Source: Riptortus pedestris (lineage: Eukaryota; Arthropoda; Insecta; Hemiptera; Alydidae). From it: a DNA stretch of 64,000 nucleotides. Under the pieces are notes generated by a model that saw nothing but the letters and a program-made list of their open reading frames with translations, made no database searches and was not told where the DNA came from. Position 1 is the stretch's first letter; every line of letters begins with the position of its first letter. The stretch lies in contig CM032230.1 in assembly GCA_019009955.1 (NCBI GenBank), positions 2,258,501 to 2,322,500 on the forward strand. Reading direction: 5' to 3'. Both the position numbers and the translations under genes were made by a program. Positions 47,071 to 59,252 of the stretch are shown here, one piece after another.

Positions 47071-48140
47071 CCCTCCGTTAGGCGCGGGTCATTTCCAAAC
47101 GACTCTAGGCTCGGGTCACCTATGAGGTGACGATGGAGAAATATGTTCTTCTTAAAACTGTTTCTTAGAGAAAAAAACAGAGTTAAACAAATATAAATAC
47201 TTATCTGAACAAATAGTAAAACTTTTTTATTTTAAAAGTTAGCAAAGTAACACATGAATATGTCTTACAACTATCAAAGAAATTAATTCATTTCAGGTAA
47301 CATGAAGCAATTTATGAACACTGAATTCTTTAGGTACTTACATACTTAGCTACTGTAAAATATCTATAAAAAAGTACAATAACAATAGTTTAGAACTACT
47401 TAATCATTTGATTTCTGCAGGAATAACGAATATAAGAAAACATTTAAGATAGAAAAGCACATTAAAACGTTTCACGTCGAATCTTTCAGTGCCATCTAGT
47501 TCTACTCTGGTGAATTTCTTGCCGAACAGGATTTACATAAAGTCTTCTAAATTCATTCTCGCTCCTCTGTACGTGCCAGCTAAGAAAAGAAGGCCTATAA
47601 AGGTTTTTATTTCTGTGAAGTCTATCTCTTTGGTAGGTGTAGGAAATTCTGGCTCAACGATTTTTATAAATTCGTTTGTGCAGTGCACTACTGATAATCG
47701 TCTCATCAAAGAGACAGAACCAGCAGTCAAGTTCATTAGTCGCCTCCTTTGCCGCCCCTTTCAATCCCGGAAGGTGTAATTTTGTTTCCCTACTTAACGC
47801 AAAGAAATTTTTCTCGACTCAAAACGGTCAACGATCTTTCTGTCCACACTTCTCAATGCACCATATTTTCGTGTGACTCCTCATCTCCCCATCACATTCC
47901 GATTCCACGTCACTTTGTTCAGTCTCTGAGTCTATACCCCGTTCTTCCAAACCGTCTTCAAATTCCGAATCTATGTCGTTCTGTATGTTATCGTCTTCTT
48001 CGAATTGATTCAGTAATGTTTGGTGGAGTCTAGCAATGTCATTTTGATTAATCAAGTCAAAAATACGTATTTCCTGGTCCATTTTGTCTGAAAAATGTTT
48101 TAAAAATGCATTGTTAGTCGCGGTCACCTCAGAGGTGAAT
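47071..48140 (-). mobile_element. piggyBac element fragment, minus strand (element PB3)
   Basis: A TTAA at 47067-47070 is followed by CCCTCCGTTAGGCGCGGGTC, close to the PB1 terminus. Subterminal palindromes follow at 47115-47131 (GTCACCT-ATG-AGGTGAC) and 48124-48138 (TCACCT-CAG-AGGTGA). Between them lies minus-strand transposase N-terminal coding sequence. The other terminus, expected to the right of 48140, was not found, so the element is truncated or rearranged. Most of the catalytic domain is missing. Confidence 0.8.
47510..48082 (-). pseudogene. piggyBac transposase N-terminal region, frameshifted
   Basis: From ATG at 48082 the minus strand encodes 'MDQEIRIFDLINQNDIARL' and then a strongly acidic stretch with repeated Asp, Glu and Ser, as at the piggyBac N-terminus. 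After a frameshift near 47830-47740, pieces of the next domain appear, with 'LHLPGLKGAAKEATNELDCW' in one frame. 'TNEFIKIVEPEFP' and 'EIDFTEIKTFIGLLFLAG' (47533-47736) follow in another. This is the family's conserved order: acidic tail, then a 'PG' block, then 'TN..I' and the 'EI.AFIGLL' helix. At least two frameshifts occur, and the DDD catalytic residues are not present. Confidence 0.82.
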
Positions 48141-49172
48141 TCCCTATTTTGTAGGTATTTGTAACTATTCGAAAACAATCAAGGCACTACAAACGTCAAA
48201 TGATAAATATTTCTAAGATAAATACATTAAATATAGAAATAAAAGAAATTGAAACAATTACAACTTTGGTCGCGGTGCACCTGTGGGATGATTTTAGCTC
48301 ACGGAACGCACTGTGTAAAAAGATCAAACCTATACTGTTTTGAGGAGGAAGGGAAGCTAGAAGCATTGCTGGAGGAGGAAGTCGTTGGGTCCATTCAATC
48401 GGAAGCTATTGGAAAAACACCTCAAAGATGCACCTGTCAGGACGCCACGACTAACAGAACCCCAGCATGGAAGGTTTGTACTCCGTGGGTCCTTATGTAG
48501 ATTTTTTGTTGCGAGGGATAGGATCCATTACTGAAGGGTTTTGATGCACAACAGCGGCGTGAGGCAACGAATATACTCAAAAATATTTCAGCTTTACCGC
48601 ATTGAAAAGATGAACTTGAAGAGGGCGAAAGGGAGGAGTTGCTGTATGAAGGGGTATCACAGGTGGTTATCAGCTGGCTTACACAGCTCTGCCTTAGAGA
48701 CTCCATCTCGTCGAATCAATCATCCAGTGCTGTCCTCACACTCAACGAGTCCAACTCACAAAGGGATAAATGCCAGTTACCTTTCCCTCCAACAGGCGCA
48801 TTCAATTTCTTCTTAAAACTTTACAAAATCTCAATATTTTGATTAAAACATTTAAATGGGGGTTTCTTGTGACAGCCATTAGGATATCCTCGTACATTCA
48901 GAGAACACAATATGGTTAACTTAGTATTCATAAAGTTATTAAATCTATACTAAACACCCTCAAAAAAAGTACAACGTGGGTAAAAAAACACCAATCGTCA
49001 TGTTGTCAGCATTGAATAATTCTACCAAAAAAAATAAAAACGTTTGCTATATAAAACACTTTTTAACGAGTTTCAGGTAAGACGTTTGCGATATTGAAAA
49101 CTCGAATTTCTTAATTACTTAATTTTAAGTGTGCTTAATTTAAAAATCCATTTAAATAAACTGGTTCTGGTT
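48141..49172. other. No supported gene
   Basis: Open frames at 48249-48500, 48437-48706 and 48541-48816 overlap on both strands without motifs. A box GGTCGCGGTGCACCTGTGGG near 48269 weakly resembles the PB3 subterminal repeat. Confidence 0.4.
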
Positions 49173-49699
49173 GGATATCCGTTACTGTAGAGGTTAAGGG
49201 GTTGGATATCCGTTACTGGAGAACTAGCGAAGGTTGAATGTCTGCTACTGGAGAAGTTGCGGAGGTTGGATATCCGTTACTGGAGAACTAGCGAAGGTTG
49301 AATGTCTGCTACTGGAGAAGTTGCGGAGGTTGGATATCCGTTACTGGAGAAGTTGCGGAGGTTGGATATCCGTTACTGGAGAAGTAGCGAAGGTTGAATG
49401 TCTGCTACTGGAGAAGTTGCGGAGGTTGGATATCCGTTACTGGAGAAGTAGCGAAGGTTGAATGTCTGCTACTGGAGAAGTTGCGGAGGTTGGATATCCG
49501 TTACTGGAGAAGTAGCGAAGGTTGAATGTCTGCTACTGGAGAAGTTGCGGAGGTTGGATATCCGTTACTGGAGAAGTAGCGAAGGTTGAATGTCTGCTAC
49601 TGGAGAAGTTGCGGAGGTTGGATATCCGCTACTGGAGAAGTAGCGAAGGTTGGATGTCCGTTACTGGAGAAGTAGCGAAGGTTGTATATGCGTAACTGG
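49173..49699 (+). repeat. 32-bp monomer / 64-bp dimer tandem array
   Basis: Sixteen 32-bp monomers (the first 31 bp) from 49173 to 49683, plus a partial one. Two types largely alternate: GGATATCCGTTACTGGAGAA with a GTAGCGAAGGTT tail, and GAATGTCTGCTACTGGAGAA with a GTTGCGGAGGTT tail. This gives a 64-bp higher-order unit. The first and last monomers are more diverged. Confidence 0.95.
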
Positions 49700-52600
49700 G
49701 CCATGTCTTACTAGGATTCGAGCACCGTGCAGGTAAATGTTTTGTGTTCATTGTCATAGATAGTTGTTGGGTCATTTACATTATTATAATATTATGCATT
49801 GACTAATGTTTTTTAAACAACTAAACTTTTAACATATGTATAACAGTAAGTTTGTTGTGTCAGTGTAAGAGCTTTGCTATAACCCTTCCCAAGTTCATGT
49901 TTTAATCTATTCATAATATTCATTGATAATACATTGATAGAATTTAGGGTTTCATTGGTTGTTTTTATTTTTAAATAATGTGTTTATTATTCATTATATT
50001 CCTAAATTTACATCTTTCCGTAATTTAATAAAACAATTATTTAAATGTTCTGCATTTGATTCCTGTTTTATATAGGAGTGTTATATGTAGGGCTGTAGTA
50101 GGTCGAAGCTGTGCCCTACACTTTAGCAACTAGGAATAGGTGGGCGATATTGTGGAGCTGGTAAATTGAAGAGGAGGGAGTGTTGTAGATGGCGCTGTAA
50201 TCGGCGCTGGCAAAGGCAGAATGGGCGTCATAACTCAGCTGCTGCTACACCAGCTGAGCCGCATCACTCAAACCTCCCCAGCTGACGGATCGGCATGCCT
50301 TTTTAAAGCTGCTCTAAGGAGTCCCTCCCCAGAGGGCGCTCCTCTATACCACCTCCTTACTTACCGCCTCTTAATCAAGATTTAAGGGAGGCGAGGAAAT
50401 TAAAAAGTTTGCCATTACCTTGCAGAAGGGAGAGTGGGATTAGTATGAGGAAACCTGAGTTGGAGGACTTATGTCGGCCCCATGGGGGAAGGGGGCTTAC
50501 TCCTGACTGGGATTTATTGTCAGCTTCGGGGCGAAATTAATTCTATGAAACTTTATATTGATCCCTCCTTCCATCAGTCCAACGAAAGAACATGTTTAGG
50601 GTTCTTAGAAACGGCTGGGGGTGATATTTCATTTAAAGTCTTTTAATATCAGGTTGCTCCTCCGAAAATTACTTCTCAAGCTCATGAAAAATGATTGTAA
50701 GTCTCTCTGTAAATGAGGTAGATTCACTGTGAGCTAGCAACTTGGAGGTTATTAATAATATAATCATTACGGAACCGGATTATACAGTACGTCCATTGTA
50801 TAAAATTGGAATTAAAATGGTCTATATTTTAAATTTACCACCACCACAATCCGTTAGAAGTGAGTTGCGTTTGTCGTAGCAATCCATCAATTGAATTCTT
50901 ATTACCGATCCAATGTTCAAATAGTCTTCATAGTTTGTTGGCAAGAGTCACTAACAAAAACTCCTTTTAGTTTCCAAGGCAACTTTATTCGAAATGACCG
51001 TGATTCGTGCTACTACCTCTTCAGGGGCCATTTCCTTTAGTCATGAAGTAGGTACTCGTTCACTGTTCACCCGTCGAAATGATCTTCCGCAATTGGGACG
51101 TCATTGAAGAGGCCATCAAACATGTATGCCAATTTTGATTGAAATCTGTGTGGAAAAAAGGATTTTTTTTAGTGAATCTTGACAAAAAAAAAACAGAAAA
51201 CTATTCAGAATAATTCCAGTGTATTCCATTTCCTAAAGATATTGGCTTCTGTGATTTTTCCTTTTAAGAACCCTTTCATCTGGCCTATAGGATGATGAAG
51301 AGCATGATTCACCAAGCGGTACAATGCGTCGTTACTACTTCAATAAGACCATAAAAATACAGTTTTGCACCAAATGTATGATGGGATTTGTTTAATAGGG
51401 ATTGTCTTTTCCCTTATGATGAATAACCACTATTCTGTGAAAAATATTATGTATAACATTGCCCACCATGTGACTAATGCTAACCGAAGATGGCATAACA
51501 TTTCACGACAAGCACTGAAAACGATGTGAAAGCGCGCTATATACTTAATACACGCATCTAGAGGGAGCGATGTTTTCTGATAGATAACATTCCTGGGCTA
51601 CAATAGACTTCCCTGTGAATACCTAAAAAAAATGTTTCTTGAACGATAGCATATTAGTCGTATAGTTCCAAACCCCACCTTTAGGACATCATGTCTTTTT
51701 CAGGAATGAGGAATGATACAATAGTCCTACCGATGTGGTAATAATAAATTTTCTGGTCCATTGGAACCACAAAGTCTTGAAGAACATGAAAGTGCCATAA
51801 CTAGTTATTTTAGATTTTGCGTTTCAGTAAAGATATTTTACCATACGTCCAGGGATTGGAAAAAAAAATGCTTGCGAACCAGATTTATTGGGAAAAAAAC
51901 TTGGATTCTCTTATTGGTTTCTGAAAAGGTTAAGAATTTGTTTAGAAATTACTCATCGTTTTATAGGCACAGTTTTGTACAACAATACAGAACCATTAAC
52001 TACATTTTTTATTACAATTTTTGAGGAGGTATTGTACGACACGCTATGTCTATAAGATATTCCATATTTTTTTTCTCATGAAACACAAAACCAATAATGT
52101 TCATTGGTGATTTTGTTTTCAGCTGTATCGATGCTTGAAGTACAACACTAATTAAAATAACTTTAATTAGAATTAAGACAGATTTTACTCCATCGACAGC
52201 TGTTTATATGATTGAGAGGATATAGCTAAGCATTGAAGTGGCCACTAGTTCTCACCACAAGGGCAGAGCGTAAGCCGTCTTCACCTCGACGCACTGCACC
52301 ACCTCTGACTGAGACGAGGCAGTGAATTCCCCAAGTTAAAAGTATAATACTCCTACTAAATGCCAAAACTTTTTTCATAAATCGTTCATTTTGCTTTAAA
52401 CCTAAGGTAAAAGATCATAAGACAAAAGTTTCATAAATAAGAGGAAAAAACAGAAACTTTTAAAGCAAAACAAGAAGGGGAAAATCTTTTTTTAATAATA
52501 TATGACGTAGTTTTTATTGCCTAGGACGCTTTGCCTGAGATTCGCTCTAGAAGCAGACGTTGGAAAAGGAATGAAGTAAAAGTTTTAACTATAAAGCATA

Positions 52601-53139
52601 TTTGTACAGATACTAAAAACATTTTTGTATGTTTTGCTACACCATTCTAAGGAGGATTGTTATTTTTGGAAGTAACATTCTACTATGCAAACAAATAGAT
52701 TGGAAGTAGAGGAAAACCAAATTTTACACAGAATAGACTCTCAACAGTTAACTCCGAACAAAGAAAATGACCAAGTTCTTTCAGTTGTGTTGATTTTGAA
52801 CATATCAGAGCCAACCATTATAATAAAGGTTTATACTATGCTAGGACAATCATATTGTTATTTATTGAATAAAGTGCTATTTATTTCTAAATAACTATTT
52901 AATAGAATTCCGATTTACGTGGCCAAATAGAGGGACAATACCTACATCTTTCATCATTAAGTTGACGTGTTTTTACACTCCCAGATTCAAAATTGCATAT
53001 TTGGGAGACTTTTTCTTAATAATAATGTTCAAGGTTAAGTTAAAGTCCAAAGGATGGAGCACACCAAATTTCAATAAATTCCCACGTTAGAGGGATACTT
53101 TGAGTGGAAAAAAGGAATGCTTCAGATTAAAAAATAACA
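49700..53139. other. No supported gene; GC-richer patch at 50100-50560
   Basis: Mostly AT-rich. The block 50100-50560 is richer in GC and CpG and contains three CAGCTG sites. Open frames at 51761-52024 and 52685-52894 have no motifs. Confidence 0.45.
50236..50284. promoter_or_regulatory. Cluster of three CAGCTG E-boxes
   Basis: CAGCTG occurs at 50236-50241, 50251-50256 and 50279-50284 within a locally GC-rich patch. CAGCTG is a known bHLH-binding core. A role here is only a suggestion, because no nearby gene was found. Confidence 0.3.
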
Positions 53140-53509
53140 ACAAAATTAGATTAAATAAACAAACAAAATCTATTCTTTGTGCTAATGATACCAGTATAAT
53201 TATAAAAGGTACAGACCCAGAAAAACTAGAACAAGATGGCTCTGTTACTATTAAAGCATTATCTGATTGGTAAATGGCTAATAAGCTAGCTATCGACGTG
53301 TCGAAAACAAACATTCCAGATTTCAGCAAACATTGCTCACATTCTTCAGGAGTGATCTCAATTAGTAATCATGATATTTTACCAGCTTTTAGGATTGGCT
53401 GTGGACAAATGCCTTGACTAGTTCAATCATATTGAAGAATTGAGTAAGAAGCTAAAATCGCTTCGATTCTTATTAATAATTGTTACAAAATATCTTCCAA
53501 TGGAAACTC

Positions 53510-53559
<50 letters not shown>

Positions 53560-54090
53560 GGTAACGTATGGTGTTATGCATTGGGGGAAGTCCAAAGATC
53601 ATATTTAATATTTAAATTGCAAAAGAGAGCAATAAAGATTATATACAACAGAATGTTGAGAGACTCCTGTCGTCCACTTTTTAAGGAGTCAAAAATAATG
53701 AATATTCCCTCAATATATATACACCAAACAATATTGTTTGTGAAACAAAACAATGAGCTTTACATAAATAGCATAACACATAATCATAAAACAAGATACA
53801 AGAATATACTTCAAGCCGCCAACCACAAATATAAATGTTTCGAGAAAAGCGAATCATTGTGAGAAGTAAAATTCTTTAACACTCTGCCCGAACGTTCTAA
53901 ATCTATTAAAAAAATACTCTTTGTTTAAAAATAGATTGAAGAACTTCATGAATCATGGATATTTTTATAAACAAGATAAATACTTCAAAAAGTTTAATTA
54001 TTAAGTAAAATTGCTAAATATTTGCCATAAATATCGGTCCAAAATAATTTGTGTTCAGGTAAATTGTCTCCATAATGGGAAAAGTTTCTC
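53140..54090 (+). pseudogene. Non-LTR retrotransposon RT C-terminal fragment, copy 1
   Basis: The plus strand encodes the RT catalytic box as 'CANDTSIIIKG' (GCTAATGAT at 53181-53189), where ADDT is expected, so the first Asp is Asn. Then come 'ALSDW', an in-frame TAA, and 'MANKLAIDVSKT', the usual downstream blocks. A (TA)n array (53512-53557) interrupts the coding sequence in frame. After it lie 'LQKRAIKIIYNRMLRDSCRP' and 'NIPSIYIHQTILFVKQN', typical of the C-terminus of LINEs without RNase H (Jockey/CR1/RTE-like). A TGA near 53862 is followed in shifted frames by 'VKFFNTLPERSKSI' and 'RLKNFMNHGYF'. The N-terminal endonuclease and most of the RT are absent. Confidence 0.8.
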
Positions 54091-54580
54091 ATCAATTATT
54101 AAGCTTGTCATCCTTTAATAAATTTGCATGTCTAAAAATAAAATAAGTTTGTTTTAGAGTTGTAAAAAAAAAAGTTCATATTTAGAGTTGTATTAAGATT
54201 GTTAATGAAACTAATTTAACGTATATGATTATGCAAATTGATGAATTTCATAGTATATATTATTAGAATTTGAGCTAATTATTTAAGGAATGCATTATAA
54301 AAGTAAAAATGTAATTCAAACATTTGTAAAAAATTTAATTGACATAATATTAAACTTTTTTTTTAAAGAAAAACAAAAAAAAAGCTATTTGACGTATCCT
54401 ATTAAGTTATGACAACATTTAATGGAAATAAACACATTTAATTTCATCATTGGAAAGGTAGCCATCTTGAAATAGACAGATACATAAAGTATATTCTACG
54501 CCAAAATTAATCCAGTTTGATTCTGGATGGGTCAAAATCTCCTAACCGAAATCTCCGTTATTGCCAGGGAAGGACGTAGG

Positions 54581-54899
54581 AACAAAACAATGAAATTTAC
54601 ATAAATAGCATAACACTTAATCATAAAACAAGATACAAGAATATACTTCAAGCCGCCAACCACAAACATAAATGTTTCGAGAAAAGCGAATCATTGTGAG
54701 AAGTAAAATTCTTTAGCACTCTGCCCGAATGTTCCAAATCTATTGAAGAAATACTCTTTGTTGAAAAATAGATTAAAGAACTTCATGAATCATGGATATT
54801 TTTTTTTTATTTTTATGTAAAATTGCTAAATATTTGCCATAAATATCGTTCTAAAATAATTTGTTATGAGGTACATTGTCTCCATAATGGGACAAGTTT
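54581..54899 (+). pseudogene. Second partial copy of the same LINE 3' region
   Basis: It matches 53744-54090 closely from 'aacaaaacaatga' to 'ctccataatggga', including the TGA after 'AAAAGCGAATCATTG'. A segment of about 40 bp present in copy 1 (near 53966-54004) is replaced by a T-rich run. It is either a second 5'-truncated insertion or a local duplication. Confidence 0.85.
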
Positions 54900-56247
54900 C
54901 CCTATTGAAGAATGCAGAAAGCGGTAGAAGAGTCAGGTGTGGCTAAAGGCTCATTATTCCTAGACGTGGATCTTGCAGTTAGAATATAGGCAATTCGACA
55001 GCTACAGCAGATATATTGCTGTATCTACAGCTGCTCCTCAACTGGTGATGTTAACGAAACTATATTCGACTAGTAAATATGCCAAGGTGGAATTTGGGCA
55101 TTTGTTTCCACCTTTGTGTATGAATTCAACAATTACTTCCTTGCTTCAATGAAAGGCATCTAACGGAAATATGTAATTGGTGTAGAAGCAATAGGCCGTT
55201 TCTGAGCAACGTTCTCTACCCAACACTGCTATATTTATTTAAATTATCCATGCCTAACATATTTAAATTATCCTAACCGTAAAATCATTCATATTTAAGC
55301 GAGAGTAGTGAATTAAGTTAATGCAGATAGCTGAGTAGCTTTTTAGGGTTTTTAATTATACGAGTGTGAAACATAACACACTTTTGTTTGTCATTTAAAA
55401 TGCATCGACGGCAAAAGAGAAAATGTCGGAGATTTGCATTGAAAGCCCTAAATAGAAGGAAGTACAAGGGCCGCTAATGGCTGAGCATAATTGCAAAGAG
55501 TGCATTAGTGTATGCATTTGTAGATTCATGATCCCTCTTAGGGGAAGGTTCGCCGCTGGCTACAAGCAGGTGTCGAGCAGTGTTTTCAGCCGGACATCAC
55601 AACGCCATTAGAATGTAAAATTCAAGTGGTGGGCGCTGCTCCCTGAATTGGGGGGGGGATTAAATATGGATGCCGAGCTAGCTGGGAATTATACACGGGG
55701 CCCTGTGTCTTTCTCCCCCCCGTTAACAGCATTTCCTTTGAACATGTTTCAACTCTGCAGCTTAACATCATGTTATAGTACATGCTGCTATTCTTGTACC
55801 CCTGCTACTAACAATACTTCCACCATGTATAAACTCTCACTGGTATCATGTTACAGTACCATTATTAGTGGCTTATTGAATTTATAGTTAGCAAACCGAT
55901 ACTCATGGAAAATATGATGAAACTGATATTATTATTACCATTTAGCTGGTTTGGATACTTGAAGAGAAAGGCCACCAAAAGACACCCCCAAGGAAATCGT
56001 TGGAAGTTATAAAAGATGAGTAACGTGAAACGAAAAACTGTCAATTCTAAGGAACCAGAATTTTTATACCCTTGCAGTTAATGGTGTAAGGTTGTGCCTG
56101 AGATCCAGGACCTGCATCGATTGTAGTCTCAACAAGTTAGTAACACTCAGAGCAGTAATATTAATGAGCTTATGCAGGAAAAGGAGGAATGGCTTTCTAA
56201 CAAATCCGGGCTCGAATGGAAATCACTTAACTTTTCCGATACCCTTG
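54900..56247. other. No supported gene
   Basis: A G run lies at 55650-55658. The frame at 55648-55887 starts in it and has no motifs. Nothing else recognised. Confidence 0.45.
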
Positions 56248-56444
56248 TTATTGGTTAGTCTCATTCTGATTCCAGTAGCAATAGGTGGCTTCTATTCCCG
56301 CCTGGACAATAGGAATTCATTTAGTAACGAACTCATTAAATAAAACCCCTTGTCCCACCCGTGCTAGAAAATGATGGTGACCTGTAGATAACCTGCCCCC
56401 CCCCCCTAGCCTTAGTAGCATAAAATGGCCGTTAATTAATAACA
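56248..56444 (+). mobile_element. tRNA-derived SINE, 5'-truncated copy S5
   Basis: It retains a decayed B-box region 'ggtggcttctattcccgcct', 'attcatttagtaacgaactc', 'ggtgacctgtagataacctg' and an end 'ccgttaattaataacattt'. A run of C at about 56397-56406 interrupts the body. Confidence 0.8.
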
Positions 56445-57841
56445 TTTAACATTCATTTGTTTGATTCTGTCATCGTTAAATCTTACTGTTTTCACTTAAA
56501 GCTTTTAAGCCGTTCTCACTGAAGTCAAGCAAACGCAGTTGAAGTCACAGGAGTGCTTTAGTTGTAAGAATCTATAAGCAGAGTTTACTTTTCAATTAAG
56601 TACCTACTACGGTTTTAAAAAGGATTCCCCCTTCAATCCTAAGGAGGTTTGGTATTTAATGGTATATCAGTTAAAATTGAATGAAGCAAATAGGAGAGAA
56701 AGAATCCAAGCCAGGAGCATATTTTGAATACTAATGCGGAGGATAAGTGAGCTGATAGTGTTATCAATAAGTGGTATTGATTGGCCAGGGTGAGCTGGGG
56801 GAGGCGAGGGACTGTAAAAAATGAGGCGTGGGGCCACTTGTTAGAGCGGGACACCCCAAAGACCACCGATCCTGCCCCCCGGGCTAAGGCAAAAACCTCC
56901 CTACTTACCTATCCTGAGTTTTTATCAACCTCCCAGCGCCATGAATGGCCTCTGATTGAATATTATAGCTATACTTAACCAGGGATTATTATAGTACTTA
57001 CCGCCTAACAGTAAATCCAGTCCTTGATAATAAGTCTCCTTTGATATAATCTCCAAGCAAAAAATGCCCAATTCAGATAAATATGTAAAGAGATAATAGA
57101 ATTATTCCAAGGAGCAGGTACGTCGATAGCCGGCAACATGCTTGTTGGTACCTTTGATTTTTTTATACCTATGATATAATATCAGTTTATTTAGAAAATA
57201 AATATCCATTAAATTGTGTGATAATTTCTATGAGGAGATTGTAAAAAATAAAGGAATATTTCAAGGAAATTATTTAATTTCTAAACTAGTTATCGCTACT
57301 TTAGGAAAATGTAATTACAATTAAATGTGACTCTAAAGTTATACAGTATCATTAATTTTGTGACACTATCATAGTAGATATGAATAGACCAGTTTGGCAA
57401 TGTAAGAGTTTTAGACAAAGAACGAAACACGAACAAGCGGAAAACTAAAGAAAATATGCACATCAGAAAAAATATAAAAACTTTTATAAATAAGAAGACC
57501 GAAATCACACAACTGAAAAATATATTTTTAAATTTCTTAGACAAGCAATAAGTCGTAAAATATTTGTTTTAGGAATGATTAAAAGTGTTTAAGTTCTGAG
57601 AAAACATCATTATATAATTTTTATGTTTTTTTATGTAACTAAATTATTTTAATAATAGGTATATTAAAGAAAATGTAAGAAAGTTTGGTCTTATAAATTT
57701 TATTGAAATTGATTTAGGAATCTGAGCGTAGAGAATAATTATGTTATAGACCAACAAAAAAATAAGTTTTGAAAACTTTTTTTACTTTACTACCTGATCC
57801 TTATCGATGTTATGTCGTGCACAATCCAAATCTGGATTTCG

Positions 57842-57872
<31 letters not shown>

Positions 57873-59128
57873 TTTGTATCAGCTATAGTTTTAGAGCAAT
57901 CTGCTCTTTATTATATTGTATAAAACCTGTTTTATTGAAATGGTAAAATTAATGAAACGCTATTTTTCATCATAAGCGTGATTTGTATTTTCAGTAGGCT
58001 ACTTATAACACTCATATAATGTGCTTATACAGGTTACACTTGTCAGCTGGGGTTGCTTTATACTTTCTATCTGTTGTTTCGTTGAAGATTTGTGAAGCCT
58101 TTTCTGGGATGAGTCGCTTACTGAATTTCTCGGTAAAGTGTCCAACAGCTGTGCCCCATCATGTTCGTGTTCCAGCGGCCCTCCTTATTTCAATTAATTT
58201 CGTGTCCTGGTGAAAACGCTCATCTTTCTCTTCACTAACATTCCAAATTCTCCGGGAAGCAATTTAGGTGGCTGTTTAAAATGTGAACTTTGTGGCCCAC
58301 CAAACACCCTACATTTTTTAAGCTGGTTTACCATATCAGCTACAATAGAAGCATATTCTGTTTTTTTTTTTCTTTTTCCCGGATTACTATGTTTCTTCCT
58401 CGTTTAAGGTCAATGTGGATTCAAAGTTAACGTCAAGCATCAATTTTCTAATGCCAGGTCCGACAAAGACCCCATCTTTTAGCTTATCTTCTCAAAGGAG
58501 AGGAAACTGTTGGCAGAGATACTTAAAACATTGTCCATTATAAGGATTATAATCGAAATTACAGATTTGAGTGAAATTGACTCATTTCTACATGGTCTAC
58601 GATTTTTGGTTGTTTTATTCACGTTTCTCATAGAGCAGAAGGTAGTATAGATATAGTTTACGGAGTGTTATTTTCTTCTGAAGACGCTTCGTAGAATGCG
58701 ATACATTGGAGATATGATTAATGAATGTGTTGAAAAGGAATGAGTGTTTGCCTACAAAATGACCCGCCAATGTATTCATATTTAAAGTTATGTGAGCAGA
58801 CTTTGTATTCTCGACATTTTAATATATATCCTAGCGTTTTGAAACTTATAAATAAGAGTTAAATGCTGGACATAAATGTTCAGTGGCATAACAACCTGAT
58901 GTGAAAATCACATAAATTTGAGGAGGGGTTTACTCAGAACCAAATACACAATTAAGTACACTAATAATGGTTGACATTACATTATTAATAAATTTTCTCA
59001 CAAAATATTCTTTGATCCGACGCGCTTCATTTTTCCTCTTCCCTACGGACTCCATCTTTAGATTAACTTCATACATAAAAAATGAGGTGAATTTAAAATG
59101 GTGTTCACTGTAGTTTTGATAGTGGAAT
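56445..59128. other. No supported gene
   Basis: AT-rich sequence with a T/C-rich tract at 57843-57877. Open frames at 56639-56866, 57296-57544 and 58019-58407 lack recognisable motifs. Confidence 0.45.
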
Positions 59129-59133
59129 TCACA

Positions 59134-59173
<40 letters not shown>

Positions 59174-59215
59174 CTCTCTCACAACACACACACACACACA
59201 CACTCTCTCTCTCAC

Positions 59216-59252
<37 letters not shown>

